Notes under the pieces: model-generated | What the model saw: the letters and a program-made list of their open reading frames with translations, nothing else | The model's database searches: none | What the model was told of the DNA's origin: nothing | DNA from: Adenophora triphylla var. japonica | Taxonomy: Eukaryota; Streptophyta; Magnoliopsida; Asterales; Campanulaceae | Direction: 5' to 3' | DNA: 64,000 nucleotides | Assembly: GCA_022495995.1 (NCBI GenBank) | Contig: JAFEMH010000975.1 | Span: 1 to 64,000 of the forward strand | Program-made: the position numbers and the translations under genes | Shown: positions 11,394 to 30,345 of the stretch, one piece after another | How the letters are laid out: every line of letters begins with the position of its first letter | Position numbering within the stretch: position 1 is the stretch's first letter

Positions 11394-12467
11394 TTGTATG
11401 CCAAGTTCAGCAAGTGCGAGTTTTGGCTTGAGCAGGTTTCTTTCTTGGGGCATGTAGTGTCGAGTTCGGGAATTTCCGTGGATCCTTCGAAAATTGAAGT
11501 CGTGGTTAATTGGAAGCAACCTTCGACTGTGACTGAGGTTCGTAGTTTTCTTGGTTTGGCGGGGTATTACCGAAGGTTTATAAAGGGTTTTTCTCGGATT
11601 GCTACTCCGTTGACAAGGTTGACTCGGAAAGATGTATCGTTCGTATGGGATTCCAAGTGTGAAGCAAGTTTCAATGAGTTGAAGAAGAGGTTGACGACGG
11701 CTCCTGTTCTTACTCTTCCGGATGGTTGTGAGAATTTTGTGATCTTTAGTGATGCCTCGAAGGCGGGTTTGGGATGTGTTCTAATGCAAAATGGGAAAGT
11801 TATTGCGTATACCTCTAGGAAGTTATCACCGGCGGAACAGAATTACCCTACTCATGACATGGAATTGGCGGCGATTGTGTTTGCGTTGCATAAGTGGAAG
11901 CATTACCTTTATGGGGCGAAATTTGAGATATTCACCGACCATAAGAGTTTGAAATATTTGTTTACCCAAAAGGAGTTGAACAACCGACAAAGGAGATGGC
12001 TTGAGTTCTTGAAGGATTTTGATTGTGTAATTTCTTATCATCCGGGGAAGGCCAATGTGGTGGCGGACGCGATTAGCCGAAAGGCTTATGTGACAGCTTT
12101 GAGTACCCAAGAGTTGAGAAGTGAAGTATTACTTGCGAATGTGGAAGCCGTTCCTACATTGTATGGAGAGTTGAAGGAAGCTCAACAAAGTGATCCGGAG
12201 TTGAAGAAAATTTTAGATCAAGTACAAGATGGGAAAGCCGGGGAATTTACGTTGAATAGAGATGGGATTTTAACCTTCCAAGGGAGAATTTGCGTTCCTT
12301 CATCACCAGAAATCAAAAGGAGTGTTTTAGAGGATGGTCATAAGTTCAAGTTTGCGATTCATCCGGATAGTACCAAAATGTATCAAGACTTGAAGCGTGG
12401 GTATTGGTGGAATGGTATGAAGAGGGAAATTGCGGATTACGTCTCCAAGTGTTTAACTTGTCAATAA
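11394..12467 (+). pseudogene. Tekay reverse transcriptase end, RNase H and integrase zinc region
   Basis: In frame with the upstream part, this 357-codon stretch begins [20 protein letters not shown] (RT thumb). RNase H follows: [16 protein letters not shown] with its first aspartate, [20 protein letters not shown] with the glutamate, [11 protein letters not shown] with the next aspartate, and [11 protein letters not shown] with the last. The integrase HHCC zinc region begins with a His ([14 protein letters not shown]) and ends SKCLTCQ. A TAA at 12465-12467 stands where the family has a second glutamine. Confidence 0.93.
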
Positions 12468-13109
12468 ATTAAGGCTGAACATCAGAGACCGGCGGGGTTA
12501 TTTCAACCATTGGATATTCCGGAATGGAAATGGGAAGGGATCTCGATGGATTTTGTTTCGGGTTTGCCTCTTACCGCGAAGAAGATGGATGCTATTTGGG
12601 TTATTGTGGATAGATTGACAAAGTCGGCTCATTTTCTTCCGGTGTCAACCAAGTTTTCGTTGGAGAAGTTAGCTTAGTTATATATGAAGGAGATTGTTAG
12701 ACTTCACGGGGTTCCGGTTAGTATCGTTTCCGACAGAGATCCGAGATTTACTTCTAGATTTTGGAGAGCATTGCATGAAGCCTTGGGTTCTAAATTGTGT
12801 TTTAGTACGGCGTTTCATCCTCAAATCGACGGTCAGTCTGAGAGAACTATTCAGATACTTGAGGGTATGTTACGGGCTTGTGTGATGGATTTCCAATTTT
12901 CGTGGGAGGATCATTTACCGTTAGTGGAGTTTGCTTACAACAACAGTTATCAGTCTAGCATCGAGATGGCTCCGTATGAGGTGTTGTATGGTAGGAAGTG
13001 TAGATCTCCGATGTGTTGGGACGAGGCAGGCCGTGGAAGGCATGACTTTGGGGCCCGGATTTGGTTCGAGATTCTACGGAGAAGATCAAAGCGATTCGGG
13101 ATAGATTGA
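12468..13109 (+). pseudogene. Tekay integrase catalytic core
   Basis: The frame continues after the TAA as IKAEHQRPAGLFQPL and WKWEGISMDFVSGLPL, with the first catalytic Asp in MDFV. A TAG lies at 12676-12678 (LEKLA, stop, LYMKEIVRLHG), then come SIVSDRDPRFTSRFW with the second Asp and FHPQIDGQSERTIQILE with the Glu of the D,D35E core. It ends in VLYGRKCRSPMCWDE followed by a frame change near 13080. Confidence 0.92.
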
Positions 13110-13750
13110 AGACTGCTCAGAGTAGACAGAAAAGCTACGCCGACAATAGAAGACGGGATTTATCTTTTCAGGTTGGTGAATTTGTGTTCTTGAAGGTCTC
13201 TCCGAGGACGGGAATTAAAAGGTTTGGTAATAAGGGTAAATTGGCTCCGAGGTTCGTTGGTCCGTTTGAGATTCTAGAGAAGATTGGGGATTTGGCTTAC
13301 CGGTTGGCGCTACCTCCGTCTTTCTCTTTACTTCACGATGTGTTTCATGTTTCTATGTTGAGGAAGTATTGTCATGATCCTTCCCATATTTTGAGTTCTC
13401 CCCCCGATGAGATTCAAGCGGATATGTCTTATGTTGAGGAACCGTTGAGAGTCTTAGAGTTCCAAGTTAAGGAGTTGAGGACTAAGAGTATTCCGATAGT
13501 GAAGGTCCTATGGAAGAATCACACCGTTGAGGAAACAACGTGGGAGCTAGAGTTGGAGATGAGAGCGAAATACCCTTGGTTGTTTGAGCATCCAAGTAAG
13601 TCTTTTGAAATTCGGGACGAATTTTCTTTAAGGGGGAGTGAGTGTAACGACCCTAAACCTAGGCACTATTTTAGTATAATATTATATGCTTTTAATATTA
13701 ATATTAACTTTATGTGCTTATTTTATGCCTTTAATGTTATGATAAGTTGA
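13061..13750 (+). pseudogene. Tekay integrase C-terminus with chromodomain-like tail
   Basis: The 229-codon frame contains RQKSYADNRRRDLSFQVGEF, VFLKVSPRTGIKRFGNKGKL, APRFVGPFEILEKIGDLAYR and DVFHVSMLRKYCHDPSHIL (the GPY/F module). A degenerate chromodomain follows: VEEPLRVLEFQVKELRTKSI, PIVKVLWKNHTVEETTWELE and MRAKYPWLF. Such tails are thought to steer integration towards heterochromatin. The frame does not stop before the polypurine tract: it reads through it and about 108 bp into the 3' LTR. Confidence 0.9.
13630..13642 (+). promoter_or_regulatory. Polypurine tract of the Tekay element
   Basis: AAGGGGGAGTGAG directly precedes the TG of the 3' LTR. This is the expected plus-strand primer of LTR elements. 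Confidence 0.88.
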
Positions 13751-13927
13751 GATGGTTAGGAGATAATTTTAAAGCCTTGGGATAAAATGAAAGTAAGTTA
13801 AAGTCTTTGGTTGAATTAAAATAATTGAAAGTAAAATAAAGTAATAGGGTGTAGTGATAATAAAATGAGCAAATAAAATATTTTGGGGTTGGGAAGGTTA
13901 TTTTAAAAAGAAAGAAAGAAAGAAATT

Positions 13928-13955
13928 AGGAAGTATGGGGGGGGGCATACTTCCT
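13928..13955. other. Hairpin with poly-G loop in the 3' Tekay LTR
   Basis: Same 10 bp stem and G loop as at 6915-6942, so it was present when the element inserted. Confidence 0.85.
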
Positions 13956-14620
13956 CCCCTCATTTCCCTCACCCTTCCTCCTTCAAGGTCAAACCCTCCC
14001 CATACTCCCTTTACACTTTTCATTCATCTCCTCCATCATCCTCCTTCATTTTCTTTCTACAATTTTCCATGGAACTCCATTTTGAAAGCCTCACCTTCCA
14101 AGACTTCTAGCAAGCTCATTTCTTATCCATTTTCAAATCAAATTGTACTTTTGTGCTTGGTGCATCTAGGGAAGTTTATTAAGCCAAGAAAATCCTCATT
14201 CCATCTTGTATTTACTAAGGTGAGTTGTTATGACTTCCCTTCCTCTAAATGTTCATAGACTATTTATTGTTGTTATTGTTGAAATCATGGTTAAGTGATG
14301 CTTTGGAAACCTCCTTGAAATTTAGAAATGGGTTAATGGTATAGAATGAAGTTATTTTCCATGGAAGTTGATCAAAATGTAAGAAAATGGGTTGAGTAGA
14401 TTAAAAGGGTCTAACTTGAAATGTGGTAGAACAATGGGTGGAAAATCAAGTGGGAATTGATCTATGTTTAGGATAGGATGCCTTGGGGTTAAATGGTTTA
14501 GAATGGAATCATCAAAGTTAGAAATCATTTTAGGTTCACAAAAGTAGAAGAAGCTTGGTCCTAGTTTTGGGTTTTTGGGAATTCCTAGCCATTACTGCTG
14601 CTGCTACCTATTTCTGGGCC

Positions 14621-14862
14621 GTGGCACGAGTCGTGCCCCTAGGCACGAGTCGTGCCCATGGCCAACTCGTGATAACGACTCGTGGATAGGAGGCCAAATC
14701 GTTCTGAGTAACTGTGTGGAAAATTGGCACGAGTCGTGCTCTCAGGCACGAGTCGTGCCAAGGGGAAGTCACGAGTCGTGCTGTCAAGGGACGCATGATT
14801 CTGAGAAGGGCCAAAAGGGCACGAGTCGTGCCCTGGGGCACGAGTCGTGCCCTGGCCTGGTT
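14621..14862. repeat. Array of GGCACGAGTCGTGCC palindromes, 3' LTR
   Basis: Counterpart of the 5' LTR array at 7604-7845. More of the words are perfect palindromes here. Confidence 0.9.
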
Positions 14863-16098
14863 ACATTGCAACAACTTTAGAGCTGTTCAAACCCAATTAA
14901 ACTAGAACCAAAATGAAATCTCCTTAACCTAGATTAAAGTAGAATACTTTGGCTACACAATGACATCTTAAGTGAGAAAAATGGAATTGGGGAAGTACTT
15001 TAAATATTGCTTGGAAAACGCTAAGTAGCCTAGTTTGGTAACTTGTCAAACGGGATTCTAACTTGGTAGAATTAACTTGGATCTTTATAGAGACCACGTA
15101 TTAGTGTATAATGACTATGTATGGTGGATTGATGATATCTCAATGCCTTACTTGAGTTCATATTCGTTAATTATATTATGCATAGTGAGTTGAATAAATG
15201 TTGCACTATGATATTGGTTGAACATGAGTATATTTTACCATGTGGCTATGTTGCTTATTCCCTTTGTGGATTATATTTCAAGTAACTATTATGTGCTTGA
15301 TAATTTGTTAATCAGCTGATGTTGGGGGTATAACATAATACGATCAATTATGGAAGTGTGACCTAATGTGATCGGATTATGTTATATCTGTGACCGTCCC
15401 CTCATGTGGCCACAGGTCGGGGTTATAGCATCTGTATTGAGCCAAAAGCCTTACAGAGTTGCTACTGTCTTATATGGTTCCCTGAAAAATGGGTCTTATA
15501 AGATGTGAGTATTGCTTAAGCAGCTCACCAAAGATTGGAGTATTATACCCAATGTTGTACGACTATTGTTCAGACGGGAAAAGGTAAACCAAGGTAATGA
15601 AAGGTGTTTACAGCTTTTCCAATGTGTTATATGCAACTTGTTATGTGTTGCATCTTATTTGGCATATTGCTGCATTCATAATAGCTTGCTGAGATTTATT
15701 CTCACCCCTCTCCCTTTAATGTTTTTAGATCCCGAGACAGGCGGATCGGCCAAGTAAGGGCGGAGAGGAGTTTGGAAGTGATCTTTTGGGTATTGTTGGG
15801 GTACGTATAGGTTGGCGTAGAAAATGTATTTTGGTATAGTTCCTTCATGGAGTTTGTAATTATAAACCTTAATTTATATGTTATAACCACAATCTTTTGT
15901 AACTAAAACAGATGTATACTTTCAAAGTTGGTCAACTCTTCCTCCAAGGTGGAGAGGAGTAGAGTTATTTTGAAATGGTTATGTGAATTGTGTTTATGTT
16001 GAAATTTAAATCAAAGTTTTAAAAGTTTAGTAAATTTGAGTTAGTTTGGGGACGCTCCAGCTCGGGACACGTGTAGGTTCCGGGTCGGGGTCCTCACA

Positions 16099-17047
16099 CT
16101 AAGTTGGCAGTTCCCACGAGATATCTAATAATTCTTTTAACAGCTTGCAAGTGAGATTCTCTAGGATCGGCTTGAAACCTAGTACATACACATACGACAA
16201 ACATGATATCTGGCCTACTGGCGGTTAAGTAGAGTAGAGATCCTATCATACCTCGGTAGAGTGTCATATCTACTTTCTTATCGGACTCATCTTTGTCAAG
16301 GTGTACATTGGTGGCCATTGGAGTGCTTTGAGGATGAGCTGAGTCAAGACCAAATTTCTTGATGAGATCATTGGTGTATTTGGATTGATTGATGAATATA
16401 CCTTCTTGAGTTTGCTTGACTTGAAGTCCAAGGAAAAAGGTTAGCTCTCCCATCATGCTCATCTCAAATTTGCTCTGCATAAGTTTCTCAAATCTCTTGC
16501 ATAATTTTTTGTTAGCAGATCCAAAAACAATGTCATCAACATATATTTGAACTAACAATGAATGTCCATTATGCTTTGCAATAAATAAGGTGGTATCGAT
16601 TTACCTCGTTCAAACTTCTCACTAAGTAGGAATTTGGAGAGAGTTTCATACCATGCTCGGGGTGCTTGCTTGAGGCCATACAAAACTTTGTTTAACCGGT
16701 AGACATAATTAGGCTTTTTGGAGTCCTCAAATCCTAGAGGTTGATCTACATAAACAAGCTCTTGAAGTTCTCCATTAAGAAAGGCACTTTTCACGTCCAT
16801 TTGGTACAACTTAAATTCCTTGTAGGCTGCATAGGCAAGAAATAACCTAATGGATTCTAGTCTAGCTACGGGGGCAAAGGTCTCATCATAATCTATGCCT
16901 TCTTCCTATCTGTACCCTTTTGCCACTAGTCTTGCTTTGTTCCTTGTTATTTTTTCAGACTCATCCAATTTATTTCTAAAAACTCATTTTGTTCCAATCA
17001 TTGTCTGATCACTAGGTCTAGGCACTAATTCTCATACTTTGCATCTA
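16099..17047 (-). pseudogene. Reverse transcriptase of element B
   Basis: Reading leftwards, the translation shows KWVFRN-like and LVAKGYR segments and a [20 protein letters not shown] segment. [39 protein letters not shown], then the catalytic VQIYVDDIVFGSANK at about 16510-16555, FFLGLQVKQTQEGIFINQSK, and SLLYLTASRPDIMFVVCV follow. Stops and a frame change separate the pieces (near 16555 and 16905). The last codons before the gypsy insertion lead into the RNase H at 6629. Confidence 0.9.
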
Positions 17048-18094
17048 TCAAACTGGTTGAGCTCCTCTTGCATATCTTCTACCCAGCTGGTCATTCAGTG
17101 CTTCTTCAGTCTTCTTTGGTTCTATATTTGAGACCATAGCATAGGAAAATAATCCATGTTGTTCCTCTAAACATCTTAACTGGCCTCTAGTCATTCTTGG
17201 ACCAAAGACATCACTAATCACATTTTCTATTGGGTAATCTCTAACTGATCTCACTTCCCTAGGGAGGTCTTGCCTGACCGATTCTTGTCTTAGGGTTTCT
17301 AATGGAGGAGCAGAATGGGTTGAGGAAGGTGTGACCGGTTGGGGAGATCGGTTGAGGAGAGGTGAGACTGACCGATCAGGTTGTGGTGAAGGAAATGGTA
17401 AGTGAATGTTTGAAATTGGTTCAGGTGGTGTAAAAGGAATCGTAGTAGAGGGGCTAGCTGGTAGTGAATCGGTTAAAGGATTTTGGGCACTGGAATTTCT
17501 GACCGATTGAGGGAAGAATGAGTCATCAACTAGGGCTCTATTGGTTACACCACTTGGAACTGAATGCTGAGCTGGTGATTGATTTGCATTATTACTGGTG
17601 GTTTGATTGGAGTTTGGATTGCTGGATTCACCTATCTCAAAAACACTAGAATTATCAGTACTATTTGGAGCCTTATCAGACTCTAGAAAATCAAATTCAT
17701 CAAATGAAACATGAACAGATTTAACAATTTTCAACAGGCGTTTATTGAAAACTCTTAATGCCTTACTGTGCTTGGCATAACCAACAAAGATGCCTTCATC
17801 GGCTTTCTCATCAAATTTACCTCGACGCTCTTTACCATTGTAAAGAACATAACATTTGCAACCGAAAATCTTGAAGAAATCAATGTTGGGAATTCTGTCA
17901 CGCCAAAGCTCATAAGGGGTCTTATTGTGAAATTTGTTGACCAAAGACCGATTCTGAGTGAAGCATGCTGTATGAATAGCTTCAGCCCAAAAATACTTGG
18001 GTAGCCTGGCTTCGAATATCATTGTTTTTCCAGCTTCGATCAAGGTTCTGTTTTTTCTCTCAACAACACCAATTTGTTGTAGTGTTCCAGCGGC
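17048..18094 (-). pseudogene. Integrase C-terminus and INT-RT linker of element B
   Basis: The frame contains RLPKYFWAEAIHTACFTQNR, TPYELWRDRIPNIDFFKIFG, CKCYVLYNGKERRGKFDEKA and DEGIFVGYAKHSKALRVFNK, the usual copia integrase end. A Ser/Pro/Asn-rich linker of about 150 residues follows, in which DRSV/NRSP-type repeats are encoded by the ACCGATC/CCGGTT words. The frame is joined to the upstream integrase across a single stop at about 18092-18094, just before the AAGTxQQxGVVERKNRTLIE motif that holds the catalytic Glu. Confidence 0.9.
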
Positions 18095-18982
18095 TCAGAA
18101 ATTATGGTCGATCCCGTGATCATCACAGTACTGAGCAATCCCATTATTCTTGAACTCCGTTCCATTATCTGATCTCATACTGATGATGTCACACTCCTTT
18201 TGGGTTTGAAGTAGACTAAAAGGCTTGGTGGCAACTTCATAAGTATCATCTTTGGAGGCAAAGGTTTTCACCCAGGTATATCTTGAATAGTCGTCTACAA
18301 CAACCAAGGCATATCTGCTTCCCCCTAAACTGGAAGTTGTTGTGGGGCCAAACAGATCCATATGTAGCAACAGGAGGCACTTAGATGTAGACATACAGGG
18401 CTTGCTATGGAATGATTCTTTATTTTGTTTTCCTAACTGGCAGGCTCTGCATTTCCTTTCATGATCAACAGACACTTGAGGTAGACCGGCAATCAGATTT
18501 GCATTTGCCAGCTTAGATAGGTACTTGAAGTTCAAGTGACTGAGTCTCTTGTGCCATAGCCATGAATTCTCACTGATGTTCTTTGCTACAAAACAAACAT
18601 TAGTAACACTAGAAACAGTATTTAAATCTATAGCACAAATGTTACCTTTTCGTTGTCCAGTGAGTAAGGTTTCTCCTGTAGCAATGTCTTTCACATCACA
18701 ATTGGAAGAATTGAAAATACAAGGCATACCTTTATCACAAAATTGTGATATGGAGAGAAGGTTATGTTTCAGACCGTCCACCAACGATACCTTTTGTACA
18801 GTAACTGTACCTCTTTTGATGGATCCACGACCGATAATTTTACTCTTTGCGTTGTCACGAAAGACAACTGGAGGACCAGATGCTTCTTCAAGATCGGTAA
18901 GGAGATCAGCATGGCCAGTCATATGCCTAGAGCATCCACTGTCCATAATCCAAACATCCTTACTAGCATCGGTTGAGGCCAT
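18095..18982 (-). pseudogene. Protease, pre-integrase and integrase core of element B
   Basis: The 295-codon minus-strand frame starts near the protease active site (VWIMDSGCSRHMTGHADLL, with DSG). It continues through the HNLLSISQFCDKG segment and the pre-integrase zinc region (LWHKRLSHLNFKYLSKLANA, then KCRACQLGKQNK). The integrase core follows with LLHMDLFGPTTTSSLGGSRY (first Asp), VVVDDYSRYTWVKTF and SMRSDNGTEFKNN (second Asp). The frame is open over this length although its neighbours are broken. Confidence 0.92.
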
Positions 18983-19099
18983 AAAGCATTCCTGAAATAA
19001 GACAATAAGCTTATGATCCCCCTTATTCTTTTTGGGTCCAAAGAGTTAGTTCCTCTTGGGCAGCCATACCTGGCCACCACTTGAGCTTTGAGACTCAGT

Positions 19100-20036
19100 G
19101 GGTCCAGATAGGTTCTTCAAGAGACAATCATAAGCCTTGTGACCGATAAATCCACAGTGGGTCCATATTCAATCTGCCTAATGCTTCAGAAGGATCAGAC
19201 GGTTGAGCAGGAACAAAAACCTTGGGTATAAAGGTGTTGGATTTACCTTTGTTGATCAGTTGCATGGGCTTGGAAAATCCTTTACCGGTTGAAGGACTCT
19301 GATCGGTTGGAGTAGTGCAGCCGGTGATCGATGTCTGACCGGTTGCTCCTTTACCGGCTGGAGTTACTTTATCGGTTGAGGTGTCCAAACCTGCAACTTG
19401 ACCAACAAGTTTAACTCCAACTTTGTTGTTACCATCACCAAGTGGGACATAGGGACCCAGCTTAGGATCAGCTATCTTAGCCCATTGGGTTTTGTTCTTG
19501 TCAATCTTAACCTTGATCTGTTCCTTCACCTTAGAATAGGTGAGTGGGACAGCATCAAAAGTTCGAGGAGAACTTTTCTTTAGCAAGTTAGATTAAGTAT
19601 CATCAAACTTAACCATCAAGTTTTCAGTGACAGACTTAACATCTGGCTTAATTTTGATGTCATTACTGCTGGAGTTAAATCCTAAACCCGATGAATCTCT
19701 AGACATTTGATTTTTTAGGATAGTCTCAACGGCACCACTGTGTTTAGAAAAATTATCAATTGTTTTGGAAAGAGAGTTGTTTCTTGAAACAAAATCAGCA
19801 ATTTGGCAAAGACAGATGTTCAGTCTTTCAGTGAGTTCTTGATTTTCTTTTCTCAACTGATTAGGATCTTGCTGACTTTCTTTCAAAAAATTTATCTCAG
19901 CTTTCAAACAGTCATTCTCAGTTGTGATTCTTTTAAGATCGCCAGCCATCACTTTATGAACATCATTTAATTTTTCAAAATCAGTGAAGAGTTCATTCAT
20001 CACCTCTGTCATTTCAGACTTTGACATGTTGGGCAT
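19100..20036 (-). pseudogene. Gag C-terminal region of element B with coiled coil and zinc-knuckle remnant
   Basis: The minus-strand frame 19593-20036 is strongly heptad-patterned (LNDVHKVMAGDLKRITTEND, CLKAEINFLKESQQ, LRKENQELTERLNICLCQIA), predicting a coiled coil of about 90 residues. After a stop, 19128-19586 gives a basic stretch (VKEQIKVKIDKNKTQWAKI) and a linker rich in Thr/Gly/Ser encoded by CCGGTT-type words. Across a frame change near 19130-19150 lies the knuckle remnant HCGFIGHKAYDC. Its first cysteine appears to be Trp. Confidence 0.75.
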
Positions 20037-20640
20037 TAGGTCAATAGTAGGCTAAGAGGTTGAGGATGTTGGTTCAAAGTTAGGATCAAAATTTGGCAAA
20101 GAGGAGGTCGGTTGAAGACTTATGTCGGTTAGGGTTTTCTATTGGATCGGTCGAGGCTCAAACACCTGATGAGTAGAGATCGATAGAGCCTGGGTTTGGT
20201 AGGTCTGGTGTGTCGGTTGCATCAGAGGTCTGAGAGTGGGAGCGGTTTTGCTTTGACCATAGAGAGATCCACCTATACTCTGAATTTTGAAGTTGTAGGG
20301 GTTATCTGCCCTTGGTATAGGTTCGTCAAAATATGACAGAGGAGATCTCACCGGTATGGTTGTATCATTGTGTGTTGACTGGTCAATGGAGTTTGGGTGT
20401 CTGAAGATTGGTGACTGTAAAGAGATATGTCCTTCATCGGTTCCATCAATAGCAACAAAACTAACATCAGCATCTTCATCTGAGCCAGCATTCTCATTTT
20501 CACAGTCTCAAACCAAACTGATAAGCTGATAGGTTCTTGACCGGTTGACTGACTCAACCGGTTAGGGAGTTCATCGGTTAAGCATTGGTGACCGGTTGAG
20601 CAGTCAATCGGTTGGGAAAAACTTCTTGAATAAGCAACCA
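20037..20640 (-). pseudogene. Upstream gag relic of element B, frames broken
   Basis: Two short minus-strand frames (20139-20351 and 20348-20557) overlap in different phases and together look like a low-complexity gag segment rich in Ser, Thr, Gln and Pro. CCGGTTGA words are dense at 20540-20620. No capsid motif is recognised. The right end of B is placed here only because recognisable sequence stops. Confidence 0.5.
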
Positions 20641-21973
20641 GTCTCTAACAAGGAAAATCTTCAGGGTCTTTAAGTCTTCAATCATTGAGAAAATTACATT
20701 TATAAAACACTGGCACTAGCACTAAGGGAACCCAACATACATAGAAAAATTCTAATTGGTCTAGTTAAAATTAGGGGTCCTCAATAATGCTTATTATGAT
20801 TGGGATTAAGCAATTCTAAAGCTACACATATATTTGACTAACAAAAGATGTGCTACCAAAATAATGCAAATTATGGCATGTATTTATAAGTGTAGGATTG
20901 TAGAATTCATGTTGAATAGGAATTTGTGTGTGAGCTGGTTATAATTATAGTTGAGTTATAACTACCTACAATACTTGTTTGAGTAGGTGTAGGTAATCTG
21001 TCTTCTGTCTGTGTGCCTAGGAGGCGAGTTCCTCGACATATGAAGCTTGGTCGGCATGAGTTGATGACGAGGAAGAGAGGGGTAAGGATAGGGAAGTCAA
21101 TTTCCTCAATATGTTGATAACCGAGGAGGGGTTCCTCGTCTTCTAATGAGGCCTAGGTTGGGGATGCCTTGCTTGGCATATGAGAATGTATTTTGTGCCT
21201 CGATCATTATTCGCTCTGCTATGTCTAGATCGAAATAGTGGGAATGATGAGGAGGTATGACGAGCAAAGGTAACCCACTCCCTTTGTCGTAACTGAGACA
21301 TGTATGAATTATATTTTTGACCAATCCACTTTGTCGTAACTGAGACATGTATGAATTATATTTTTGACCAATCCACTGGTCTTGCCCGGCCATAACCCAC
21401 GTTCGTACCTCGTTTTATAACTTTCAATCACTTTACGTGATGTTGCAATATGTATGATAATCACTTAACTTCTTTAGGGATTCATGCAACCTTAACCCTT
21501 AAGGAATACAAAATTTACATGAAATAAGAATTCCATCGAAAACATGAAACAAGATGTCTCATTTCCAAAAACCCTTACATTCTGTGGTCTATGCGGACTC
21601 TAATGCCACTACACCATACCCTATTCTATCACACCATGTCGCCGCTTAATTGACACAGTGTCATTCCACAATTCCTTTCAAATTTTAAAATGAGACGAAG
21701 GGAATGCATTTTCCTATGGAACAAATATATTAGAAACTCTAAATATGTACGCATCCAAGTACCAACTGCAGAACACATTCAAACTACGCATGAAGCGTAA
21801 TCAGAAATAAAAACAAAAAATATTAAAGAACAATTTATCTAATTTTTCAAAATCCTCGAAATAAGTTAATTGGAAGAGTTTCAACAAAAATCGCTGCAAA
21901 AGAAAAATGACTTTTATCATCCTACTATATGATATCATCTCAATTATGTTGTGGACAAGGGGGAACATGGTCA
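20641..21973. other. Intergenic stretch downstream of the L19 gene
   Basis: No gene is supported. It contains a patch of CGAGGAA/TTCCTCG words at 21020-21145 that looks like an eroded repeat, a 47 bp tandem duplication (21282-21375), and then AT-rich sequence that should include the 3' untranslated region and poly(A) region of the minus-strand L19 gene. Confidence 0.6.
21282..21375. repeat. Two perfect tandem copies of a 47 bp unit
   Basis: The unit containing TTGTCGTAACTGAGACATG and TTTTTGACCAATCCAC is present twice in a row without differences that I can see. This suggests a recent local duplication. Confidence 0.9.
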
Positions 21974-30006
<8,033 letters not shown>

Positions 30007-30049
30007 ATCCGCCTCCGCCTCCGCCGCTCTTTGGTTTGGCTAGCTGACT

Positions 30050-30240
30050 GCAACCTCTGATGTTAACCCTAATGCATTACCCGTCGTGGCAGGAGCACAT
30101 AATCCTTGTTGTCCGACCCTCCGACGAACACAGGTCGAGTTAGGTTAGTTAGAATTGGGCCCTTTCGGGTAGGTTATTTTGTCCGTCGAATATAGGAGGC
30201 GTTGGGCTAATCTTAGGCCATTAAAATTGGGCTAATCTTA
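30050..30240 (-). promoter_or_regulatory. Promoter of the L19 gene: telo-box and site II motifs
   Basis: Upstream of the L19 ATG are a telo-box core (AACCCTAA at 30065-30072) and three TGGGCY or GGGCCC site II-type motifs at about 30156, 30203 and 30228. The pairing of telo-box and site II elements is an established signature of plant ribosomal protein promoters (TCP-factor binding). The 5' untranslated region is pyrimidine-poor on the coding strand and contains GGC/GGA triplets. Confidence 0.75.
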
Positions 30241-30345
30241 GGCCTGTTAAAATTAAAATCGGTCCTTTTCGACGGTTGAGCGCGGTGATCATTTAACCAT
30301 CTCGTTTATTTTTCATGAGCAACTTGAAATTGCGGTGATGATTTA

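Larger units (their letters stand above)
6630..16098 (+). mobile_element. Complete Ty3/gypsy chromovirus of the Tekay/Del type
   Basis: A 9469 bp LTR retrotransposon is nested in the pol gene of element B. It has two nearly identical LTRs (6630-9081 and 13643-16098), an initiator-Met primer binding site at 9083, gag, protease, reverse transcriptase, RNase H, integrase with a chromodomain-like tail, and a polypurine tract before the 3' LTR. The order PR-RT-RH-INT and the tail ending VKVLWKNHTVEETTWELE place it among chromoviruses of the Tekay (Del) lineage. Both target copies CTAAG are intact. The coding region is broken by stops and frameshifts, so it is not autonomous today although structurally complete and probably young. 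Confidence 0.93.
13643..16098 (+). repeat. 3' LTR of the Tekay element
   Basis: The LTR is 2456 bp with TG...CA ends and lies directly before the second CTAAG. It carries the same G-loop hairpin (13928-13955) and the same GGCACGAGTCGTGCC array (about 14621-14862) as the 5' LTR. The pol frame enters its first 108 bp. Confidence 0.93.
16099..20640 (-). mobile_element. Copia (Sirevirus-like) element B, right fragment
   Basis: On the minus strand, from right to left: a gag C-terminal region with a coiled coil, a zinc-knuckle remnant, protease, integrase, reverse transcriptase and the first part of RNase H. It continues at 6629. The order and motifs are those of Ty1/copia, and the long gag with a coiled coil and the RT sequence resemble Sireviruses. 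I see no gag capsid domain, primer binding site or 5' LTR further right, so B seems truncated at its 5' end near 20640. The first five bases (16099-16103) are the second CTAAG of the Tekay insertion. Confidence 0.85.

Noticed and set aside
14575..14880. Open frame of 101 codons with HESC/TSRA peptide repeats in the 3' Tekay LTR
   Set aside because: It is a by-product of the GGCACGAGTCGTGCC words; the 5' LTR copy lacks the same open frame.
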